DNA from: Armatimonadota bacterium
Lineage (GTDB): Bacteria > Armatimonadota > UBA10988
Reading direction: 5' to 3'
Length of the DNA stretch: 14,518 nt
Assembly (NCBI GenBank): GCA_016183835.1
Contig: JACPDV010000085.1
Location: 2,171-16,688, forward strand
Shown here in pieces: positions 7,594 through 12,870 of the stretch. Numbering within the stretch: position 1 is the stretch's first letter; every line of letters begins with the position of its first letter. The translations under genes were made by a program, and so were the position numbers. Below the pieces are notes generated by a model. The model ran no database searches. It was not told the origin of the DNA and saw only the letters and a program-made list of their open reading frames with translations.

Positions 7594-8271
7594 CTACCCA
7601 ATCTCCTCGAACCGGTACCCCACCCCCCGCACCGTCTGGATCAGGTCCTCGTGCCGGCTCCCCAGCTTCGCCCGCAGGCGCCGGATATGCACGTCCACCG
7701 TGCGGCTGCCGCCGTAGTAGTCTTCGCCCCACACCAGGCTGAGCAGCGTCTCGCGCGTGTAGACCACCCCGCGGTGCGTCGCGAGGAACCTGAGCAGCTC
7801 GAACTCGAGGTGCGTCAGGTCCATCGCCTCGCCTTCGAGCCAGGCGCGGTAGCCGGCCAGGTCCATCTTCAGTGGCCCGACCTGCACCAGATCGCCGCCC
7901 GCCACCCCGTGGAGCCGCCACTGGACCAGCCGGACCCGCGTCTCCACCTCCTCGGCGCCGAACGGCTCCACCAGGAAGTCGTCGAACCCGGCCTCGGGTG
8001 TGATCCCCGCCAGGAGCGCCGGCGTGGCCACCAGGAGGATCGGCATCTGCGCGAGACGGGCATCGCGCCGCAGCTCGCGGCAGAGCTTCAGCCCGCCCAT
8101 GCCGTCGGCGACGAGGTCGATGATCACGAGGTTCGGCGCCTGGGCGTAGACCGCCTCGAGGAAGCCGAGCACGTCGGGCGGGGTGTAGACCACGTAGCCG
8201 AGCCGGCCCAGCGCGAACCGGCAGGCATCGATCAGCGGGCTGCGGTCGCCGAACACGTAGATCCGGGTCAC
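7594..8271 (-). CDS. OmpR/PhoB-type response regulator with atypical receiver
   Basis: This is a two-domain transcription regulator of 225 residues. The receiver (1-120) keeps the phospho-acceptor D52 and T83 but has a single acidic residue (D9) where two are usual, and E102 in place of the invariant lysine ('FLVEPF' instead of 'YLTKPF'). Phosphorylation-dependent switching may therefore be altered or lost. The winged-helix domain (about 125-223) is canonical, with 'LTHLEFELLRFLATHRGVVYTRETLL', 'SRTVDVHIRRLRAKLG' and 'IQTVRGVGYRFE'. The frame stays open further upstream, but GTG 8271 is the right start: it overlaps the amidase stop in GTGA (8268-8271) and the receiver begins there with 'TRIYVFGD'. 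It is the last gene of a four-gene operon. No sensor kinase is present in the window. Confidence 0.9.
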   Translation of the reverse strand: MTRIYVFGDRSPLIDACRFALGRLGYVVYTPPDVLGFLEAVYAQAPNLVIIDLVADGMGGLKLCRELRRDARLAQMPILLVATPALLAGITPEAGFDDFLVEPFGAEEVETRVRLVQWRLHGVAGGDLVQVGPLKMDLAGYRAWLEGEAMDLTHLEFELLRFLATHRGVVYTRETLLSLVWGEDYYGGSRTVDVHIRRLRAKLGSRHEDLIQTVRGVGYRFEEIG

Positions 8272-8990
8272 GGCATCTCCTCGCTGGCGGCCTGCCGGGT
8301 GTCGATGCTCACCACGCGCCGCCGCGGGTCCCAGCGCACCTGCGCGCCGAGGGCGGTGCCGAGCACCTTGATGGGCACCATCACATCGTTGTACACCGCC
8401 TGCGGAGCCGGGTCGGCGTAGATCTCGGCGCCGTTGACCAGGATCCGGATGTCCTGCGGCCCGATGTAGGCGAACACGCCCTCGACCAGGTTCTCGGCAA
8501 CCTTGCGCTGCCAGCTCTCGACGGTCATCAGCGAGGCGACCTCGGGATTGGAGAGGTGGTCCATCTCCACCACCACCGCGGCGCAGTGGGCGGCGCGAAG
8601 AAGTGGATTGTCGGCCTCGACCACGCCGCACCACGGCGTGCGGGGGAAGTGGCGGAGCAGGCACTCGGCCAGCAGCCGGCTCTCCTGGCTGCCGGGGAGG
8701 TGGAGGCAGCGAATCCCGTAGGCCGCGGGATCGTCCGCCTGCGCACAATGGAGCGACATCAGGATGTCGACGTCGAAGGGCTCGTCGGCGATGCGGGCGG
8801 CGAGGAGGTCGAGCGCAGCCGCGGCGTCGCCGGGCGGCTGCTGCATGATCTCGGTGTTGATCATCCGCCGGCCAAGCGCGTTGGAGAGGTAACGGCCGAC
8901 GGCCTCCACGACTGCCCGCTCGGTGACCCCGTTCGGACCGGAGAGGCCGGGCTCGCTGGGGCTGTGGCCTGGATTGAGGACGACCTTCAT
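8268..8990 (-). CDS. N-acetylmuramoyl-L-alanine amidase (Amidase_3) with stalk domain
   Basis: This predicted zinc amidase of 240 residues would cleave the bond between N-acetylmuramic acid and the stem peptide in peptidoglycan. The Amidase_3 core (1-178) shows 'LNPGH' with zinc ligand H9, E24 in 'VTERAVVEA', H81 in 'LMSLHCAQ', and catalytic E142 in 'VVVEMDHLSNPE'. The C-terminal part (about 180-235, 'ILVNGAEIYADPAP...VPIKVLGTALGAQVRWDPRRRVVSI') is a copper-amine-oxidase-N-like stalk domain, usual for wall enzymes of Firmicutes and Armatimonadota. No signal peptide is visible, and in-frame extension upstream meets a stop after 14 codons without adding one, which is odd for a wall enzyme. GGGAG lies only 2 bases before ATG 8990. 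The gene sits 52 bases after a receiver gene and overlaps the next regulator by four bases. Confidence 0.88.
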   Translation of the reverse strand: MKVVLNPGHSPSEPGLSGPNGVTERAVVEAVGRYLSNALGRRMINTEIMQQPPGDAAAALDLLAARIADEPFDVDILMSLHCAQADDPAAYGIRCLHLPGSQESRLLAECLLRHFPRTPWCGVVEADNPLLRAAHCAAVVVEMDHLSNPEVASLMTVESWQRKVAENLVEGVFAYIGPQDIRILVNGAEIYADPAPQAVYNDVMVPIKVLGTALGAQVRWDPRRRVVSIDTRQAASEEMP

Positions 8991-9042
8991 CGCTCCCGCC
9001 AGGTCCCGCCGGGCGGCGTCACCGGCGCTGGGTCAGGCCGAG

Positions 9043-9459
9043 TCAGATCACGATGCGACCGCGGTCGTCGTCGTCGTCGGGCGGGTTCTCGAGGTCCTCG
9101 AAGATGCGCTTGACGAAGGTGAGCAGCTCCATCGGGTTGAACGGCTTGGTGAGGTAGCAGTCCACCCCGGATTGCCAGCCCTTAAAGACGTCGGCGTCCT
9201 GGGACTTGGCGGTCAGCATGATCACTGGGATGTCGGCGGTGGCCGGGTTGGCCTTGAGCCGCTTGAGGGTCTCCATGCCGTTGAGCTGCGGCATCATCCA
9301 GTCGAGCACGATCAGGTCCGGCCGCTCCTGCGCCACGAGGTCAAGCGCCTGGACGCCGTCGTTGGCGGTCGACACCTGATAGCCGGCGCGCTCCAGGTTG
9401 ACCTGGATCAGGCGCACGATGTGCTTCTCGTCATCCACCGCCAGGATTCGCTTCGCCAT
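9043..9459 (-). CDS. Stand-alone receiver-domain response regulator (second gene of operon)
   Basis: This CheY-like protein of 138 residues has no output domain. All switch residues are present: D9, D10, phospho-acceptor D53, T83, and K105 in 'YLTKPFNPMELLTFV'. The acidic tail 'PPDDDDDRGRIVI' is encoded across a (GTC)5 run on the + strand at 9064-9078. ATG 9459 was preferred over GTG 9465 because GGGAG is 10 bases away from the ATG but only 4 from the GTG. It closely resembles the preceding gene product, including the unusual 'KGW..GV..Y.TKPF' stretch, so the two are probably a tandem duplication. Partner kinase and effector are unknown; the operon suggests cell-wall-related control. Confidence 0.92.
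   Translation of the reverse strand: MAKRILAVDDEKHIVRLIQVNLERAGYQVSTANDGVQALDLVAQERPDLIVLDWMMPQLNGMETLKRLKANPATADIPVIMLTAKSQDADVFKGWQSGVDCYLTKPFNPMELLTFVKRIFEDLENPPDDDDDRGRIVI
9064..9078 (+). repeat. (GTC)5 trinucleotide run
   Basis: Five perfect GTC units lie near the 3' end of the second receiver gene. On the minus strand they encode the DDDDD stretch of its acidic tail. The run could vary in copy number by slippage without breaking the frame. Confidence 0.75.
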
Positions 9460-9507
9460 GGTCACTTCGCTCCCGAGCCACCCGTCTGGTTGTTCCCGCC
9501 CGGCGCC

Positions 9508-9885
9508 CTACTCTCGTTCCGTCCCGAACGCCCGGCTCACCATCGCCAGCAGGTCCAGCGGATCGAAGGGCTTCGTCATGTAGAAGAGGACCCCTCCGGT
9601 CCAGCCCTTCAAAATCGACTCATCGTCCGACCTGCCCGTCAGCATGATCACCGGGATGTCGGCGGTCTCCGGATCGGCCTTCAGCCGTTGCAGCACCTCG
9701 AACCCGTCCAGCTTGGGCATCACCACGTCCAAGATGACCAGGTCGGGCTTGCCGGCGGCGATCGCGTCGAGGGCTTCGGCGCCGTCGTGGGCGATCCTGG
9801 CCTCGTGGCCTTCGCGCTGCAGATTGATCTGCACCAGCCGCGCCAACGCCACCTCGTCGTCGACCACCAGGATCTGCTTGGACAT
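9508..9885 (-). CDS. Stand-alone receiver-domain response regulator (first gene of operon)
   Basis: This CheY-like protein of 125 residues starts 'MSKQILVVDDE' and has D9, D10, phospho-acceptor D53, T83, and K105 in 'YMTKPFDPLDLLAMV'; there is no output domain. The frame runs open upstream to 10020, but the extra residues are not receiver-like. A promoter lies at 9931-9960, and AAGGA sits 3 bases before ATG 9885, so the short form was chosen. It is first in the operon, 48 bases ahead of its paralogue. Single-domain receivers of this kind act by protein contact or as phosphate sinks; which applies here cannot be told. Confidence 0.92.
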   Translation of the reverse strand: MSKQILVVDDEVALARLVQINLQREGHEARIAHDGAEALDAIAAGKPDLVILDVVMPKLDGFEVLQRLKADPETADIPVIMLTGRSDDESILKGWTGGVLFYMTKPFDPLDLLAMVSRAFGTERE

Positions 9886-9930
9886 CCGTCCTTGTCCGCA
9901 CTCTCCCCGAGCGCACCCGGCAACGCGCGG

Positions 9931-9960
9931 AGTATAGCACAACCGTTTCGGCGGCGTCAA
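9931..9960 (-). promoter_or_regulatory. Sigma70-type promoter of the receiver/amidase operon
   Basis: On the minus strand TTGACG (9955-9960) and TATACT (9931-9936) are separated by 18 bases: 5 of 6 matches at both boxes. Transcription would start near 9924, about 38 bases before ATG 9885. Confidence 0.72.
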
Positions 9961-10104
9961 ATCGGCGGGAGCCCGCAGCCCGGGCAGATGCATGCACCCC
10001 GGCTGGGCAGGGCCACGCACGATTGCTATGCCCCTCGCGCATTACCTAGAGCTGGGTGGGAGGGCGCGTGGGTGAGGCGGCTGCAAGCGCGTGAGCGGCC
10101 GCCG

Positions 10105-10133
10105 TTGACGGTGGTCGGAGTGGTGGGTAGAAT
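10105..10133 (+). promoter_or_regulatory. Sigma70-type promoter of the serine protease gene
   Basis: TTGACG (10105-10110) and TAGAAT (10128-10133) are 17 bases apart, a near-consensus pair. The predicted start near 10140 leaves a leader of about 60 bases before ATG 10200. It is divergent from the promoter at 9931-9960. The 314 bases between genes (9886-10199) hold these two promoters and nothing else I can recognise. Confidence 0.7.
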
Positions 10134-10199
10134 CCGAACGTGCGGCGTCAGCGCCTCGGTCACGGCCGGTTGGTCGGCACAGCCGAGGTCCGCGGTCGC

Positions 10200-11108
10200 A
10201 TGGGGCAGCGCAACATGGTCGATGTCCGACCGGTGTCTACGCATCTGCTGTTCGCCACACTAAGGCTGGAGGCGGACCTGCCGGACGGGCGTACAAGCGT
10301 CGGCACAGGTTTTATGATCCACTGGTCTACCGCGGAAGCGCGGAGGCAGGTCCCGGTGCTTGTGACTTCCACGCACGTGGTGCATGGCGCCACTTCTGTT
10401 CGCACCAGACTGCATTTGGGCGTTGGCACCGGAGACGACAGACATCCGCTCGACGACTCCGTCGACGTGACGCTCCCGCCGGTGTCGGGTTGGACAGAAC
10501 ACCCTAGCGGGCAGGATCTGTGCGGATACCCGTTCCTTGCCGCGGTGCAGGCTGCCCGACTTCTCGGCGCAGACGTGTACTGGCGCGCGGTCCCGGAGAG
10601 CTTCATGGCCAGCGAGGCCGAACTGACGGCGCTTAGCGCGCTCGAGCGGGTCTTCATGGTGGGATATCCGAGCGGCCTCTATGACCAGACGCACAACCTA
10701 CCCCTGCTACGGCACGGTTACACTTCCAGTCACCCAGCCGTGGACTTTGGTGGGGAGCCCGTGGCCCTGGCAGACATCGCCTGCTTCCCCGGCTCGTCCG
10801 GATCCCCTGTGTTTGTGCAGAAGCAAGGCGTCTGGTCGGTACCCAAGGGAGTCGCCATGGGTGACCGCACGCACCTACTGGGCGTGATGGCAAGCATGCT
10901 TCTTCGGAAAGAGACGGGCGAGGTCAAGGTCGTCCCAATCCCCACGACCACCGTGGGTCTCACGTCGGTGTACAGCGTACCGCTCAACCTCGGTCGCTAC
11001 ATCCGTGCCAACGAGCTGTGGCCACTAAGGGACGCGGTTTTCGAAAGATACGGGCTTGGCACACCAGGGCTGTTGCCGGTCGAGGGCGTGCCGCCAGTCC
11101 TAGAGTAG
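10200..11108 (+). CDS. Trypsin-like (S1/HtrA-like fold) serine protease
   Basis: This protein of 302 residues has a chymotrypsin-like protease fold. 'VGTGFMI' leads into 'LVTSTHVVHG' with catalytic H59. 'HPSGQDLCGY' provides the likely D106, and 'FPGSSGSPVF' gives nucleophile S200. The strand before it, 'LPLLRHGYTSSHPAVDFGGEPVALADIACFPG', fits the substrate-cleft region. No signal peptide, transmembrane segment or PDZ domain is seen, so it is probably cytosolic. The target is unknown; similar lone proteases occur in accessory and defence islands. Alternative starts are GTG 10140 (at the predicted transcription start, so unlikely) and ATG 10215; ATG 10200 was chosen for GAGGT at 10185-10189. 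It ends 19 bases from the end of the truncated, oppositely oriented restriction gene. Confidence 0.82.
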   Translation: MGQRNMVDVRPVSTHLLFATLRLEADLPDGRTSVGTGFMIHWSTAEARRQVPVLVTSTHVVHGATSVRTRLHLGVGTGDDRHPLDDSVDVTLPPVSGWTEHPSGQDLCGYPFLAAVQAARLLGADVYWRAVPESFMASEAELTALSALERVFMVGYPSGLYDQTHNLPLLRHGYTSSHPAVDFGGEPVALADIACFPGSSGSPVFVQKQGVWSVPKGVAMGDRTHLLGVMASMLLRKETGEVKVVPIPTTTVGLTSVYSVPLNLGRYIRANELWPLRDAVFERYGLGTPGLLPVEGVPPVLE

Positions 11109-11127
11109 AGTTCGTGCTGGGCTGGGC

Positions 11128-12216
11128 CTACATGTGCAGTCGCGGAGAGCCGCCGCCCTGGGCGAAGCGGTCGAGGCTCGAGACCCACACCGTAGCTTCC
11201 TCGGCCTCCTTCTCGACATCCTCGACGGCCACGAGCTGCGCTTCCGGCGGCGGTGGCGTCGATCCGTCCACAGGCGGCAGGAAGTCCGGCTCCGGGTTCG
11301 GCCGCCAGGCGTGGTGGCCCTCGTCGTTGAGCACCAAGAGCGGTGCGTGGTCGGCCAGATTGCCCAGGATCCGCCGCGCGAACGCCTCGGGGCTCTCCTC
11401 GCCCTTGTTCACCACCCGGTAGCTCGCGCCGCCCTCGACGTGCTCGCCCTCCGGCTGGAACTGGTGCCAGTTGGTGACCAGCACCCGGCCGGGCGGCAGC
11501 GCCGGGAGCTTGGTCGGGATCAGCCGGAAGTGGTCGTAGTAGCTCTGCTCACTCTCCGGGCGGAGCACCTGCAGCCGCTCCTTGATGGTCAGGTTCGGGC
11601 AGCAGGCCAGCACCGCGCCGGCGAAGCGCTTGTCGGAAGGCAGCCGCAGGTGGTTGAGCAGCGACCAGGTGATGAGCATCGCCATCACCACGGTCTTGCC
11701 CGCGCCGGTGGCCATCTTGCAGCCCAGCCGCAGCAGGTCGCCGTCGGCAAGCTGGGCCAGGTCGGCGTCGGTCACCTGCAGGTTGAACTGCGGCCGGCGG
11801 CCGGGCAAGACTAGCTCCAGAAGGAAGATGACCGTCTCGACCGCTTCGCGCTGGCAGTAGAAGAGGCGGCGCTCGGCGTCCGCGCGCATCCAGTGGGCGA
11901 GCAGGTCCTTGGTGACGGGCGAGGCGCCGCGGTAGCCGCCCTCACGCCAGCGCTTCACGTCGAGGCGGAGGCGGTTGACCAGCGCCAGCTCGTTGCGGGT
12001 CTCCTCGGCGAATTGGCCCAGGCGGAGCTGCTGGTCCGCTTGACGGTAGCGCGGGTCGAAGTAGCTGGCCGGGCGCCGGCCGTCCTCGCGGTGGGCTTCG
12101 CCGGTGGTCTGGTCGTAGAGCCAGTGCGCGGTCGGCTCGGCGTAGGGACCGCAGAGGATAGGGGACTCGACCGCCTGGATCGGCGCTTCCCGGGCAGTCT
12201 CCGGACGCCTACTCAT
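11128..12216 (-). CDS. DEAD/DEAH-type restriction subunit, C-terminally truncated
   Basis: This is the N-terminal part of a type III-like restriction (Res) subunit, of the sort paired with large adenine-specific methylases (BPTD_3080-like family). In 362 residues it holds the domain start 'YCQREAVETVIFLLEL', Walker A 'MATGAGKT' (GAGKT 171-175), 'VLVTNWHQF', and motif II DEGH (298-301). Full-length relatives continue for several hundred residues through 'SATPF' (motif III), the second RecA lobe and a nuclease domain. Here the frame looks native up to 'SSLDRFAQGGGSPRLHM' and then hits TAG at 11128-11130. It cannot be a working translocase or nuclease on its own. ATG 12216 overlaps the HepT stop by 8 bases (12209-12216), so the gene belongs to the same operon. 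Confidence 0.85.
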   Translation of the reverse strand: MSRRPETAREAPIQAVESPILCGPYAEPTAHWLYDQTTGEAHREDGRRPASYFDPRYRQADQQLRLGQFAEETRNELALVNRLRLDVKRWREGGYRGASPVTKDLLAHWMRADAERRLFYCQREAVETVIFLLELVLPGRRPQFNLQVTDADLAQLADGDLLRLGCKMATGAGKTVVMAMLITWSLLNHLRLPSDKRFAGAVLACCPNLTIKERLQVLRPESEQSYYDHFRLIPTKLPALPPGRVLVTNWHQFQPEGEHVEGGASYRVVNKGEESPEAFARRILGNLADHAPLLVLNDEGHHAWRPNPEPDFLPPVDGSTPPPPEAQLVAVEDVEKEAEEATVWVSSLDRFAQGGGSPRLHM

Positions 12217-12565
12217 CGGCCTGCCCCTCGTCCGCCAGCAACTTCTGCAACTGGGACTTCGCCAAGGGCAGGCCGCGGTGCACATACCGCCAGACACGCG
12301 GGATGTTGATCGCGAAGTACACGTGAGCCACCACGTTGCGTGTCTCACGCAGGCGGCGCCACTCGACCTCCGGGTGCCTCGCCCGGACCTCTTCCGGGAT
12401 GTGCGCGACGGCTTCGCCAATGACGGTCACGTTGTGGAGCACGGCATCGATGATCGCGTGGTCGTTCTCGAAGGCCTCGGCGCTCATGCCGGCGGTGTAC
12501 GACTCAACGGCAGCGATGCAGTCAAGGATGTCCTGAACCCGTTGGCGCCAGTCCCTACGCGGCAT
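12209..12565 (-). CDS. hepT: HepT-like HEPN RNase toxin
   Basis: This HEPN-fold (DUF86) protein of 118 residues is predicted to be a ribonuclease toxin held in check by the adjacent nucleotidyltransferase. The catalytic signature R-x4-H-x-Y is intact in 'RETRNVVAHVYF' (R76, H81, Y83); in the characterised HepT-MntA pair this tyrosine is the AMPylation site. 'IIDAVLHNVTVIGEAVAHIPEEVRARHPEVEW' is the usual central helix pair of the family. ATG 12565 lies inside the end of mntA (overlap 12555-12565), so translation is coupled. The gene is sandwiched between methylase and restriction subunit genes. Confidence 0.88.
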   Translation of the reverse strand: MPRRDWRQRVQDILDCIAAVESYTAGMSAEAFENDHAIIDAVLHNVTVIGEAVAHIPEEVRARHPEVEWRRLRETRNVVAHVYFAINIPRVWRYVHRGLPLAKSQLQKLLADEGQADE

Positions 12566-12845
12566 CAACGGCCTCCAGCAGCACGCGTTCGCGCATCCGC
12601 GGTTTCAGAGCCTGGGGCTCCACGACATCAACCCTCGTGCCCAGAGTATCCTCCAGAAACAGCTTCACGCCCACGACGTCCAGAAGGTCGAGGTCCTCGT
12701 GCAGCTCGGCCAGAAAGTCCACATCGCTCGCCGGCCCCGCCTCACCCCGTGCCACCGAGCCGAACAGCCGCAGTGACAGCACCCCCATCGCCGCCAGCTC
12801 CGCCTTGTGCCCGGCGAGAATCGTTCTCACCTCATCGACCGTCAT
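12555..12845 (-). CDS. mntA: MntA-like minimal nucleotidyltransferase antitoxin
   Basis: This minimal nucleotidyltransferase has 96 residues. The signature GS-x10-DxD is complete: G29-S30 in 'LFGSVARGE', D41 and D43 in 'SDVDFL', and a third acidic residue D73 in 'TRVDVVEP'. In characterised pairs such enzymes inactivate HepT by transferring AMP to its tyrosine. GGAG lies about 8 bases before ATG 12845. It starts 25 bases after the methylase stop and overlaps hepT by 11 bases, so it is either part of the restriction-modification operon or has its own weak promoter at 12863-12868. Confidence 0.88.
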   Translation of the reverse strand: MTVDEVRTILAGHKAELAAMGVLSLRLFGSVARGEAGPASDVDFLAELHEDLDLLDVVGVKLFLEDTLGTRVDVVEPQALKPRMRERVLLEAVDAA

Positions 12846-12862
12846 GGTGCCTCTCCACCCCC

Positions 12863-12868
12863 ATTCTA
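12863..12868 (-). promoter_or_regulatory. Possible -10 box before mntA
   Basis: TAGAAT on the minus strand, identical to the -10 of the protease promoter, lies in the 25-base gap between the methylase stop and mntA. No matching -35 is seen at 17-18 bases, so this could be chance. If real it would let the MntA/HepT pair be expressed apart from the methylase. Confidence 0.25.
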
Positions 12869-12870
12869 CC

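Noticed and set aside
8272..8748. N-terminal extension of the PhoB-like regulator (long form starting at 8748)
   Set aside because: The extra residues overlap the amidase in another frame and are not protein-like; the receiver begins cleanly at GTG 8271.
9886..10020. N-terminal extension of the first receiver
   Set aside because: It would span the predicted promoter at 9931-9960, and the residues do not belong to the receiver fold.
8923..10263. Plus-strand open frame of 446 codons opposite the two receiver genes
   Set aside because: Antisense to two canonical receiver genes; His/Leu/Val-rich shadow typical of high GC, and it crosses both promoters.
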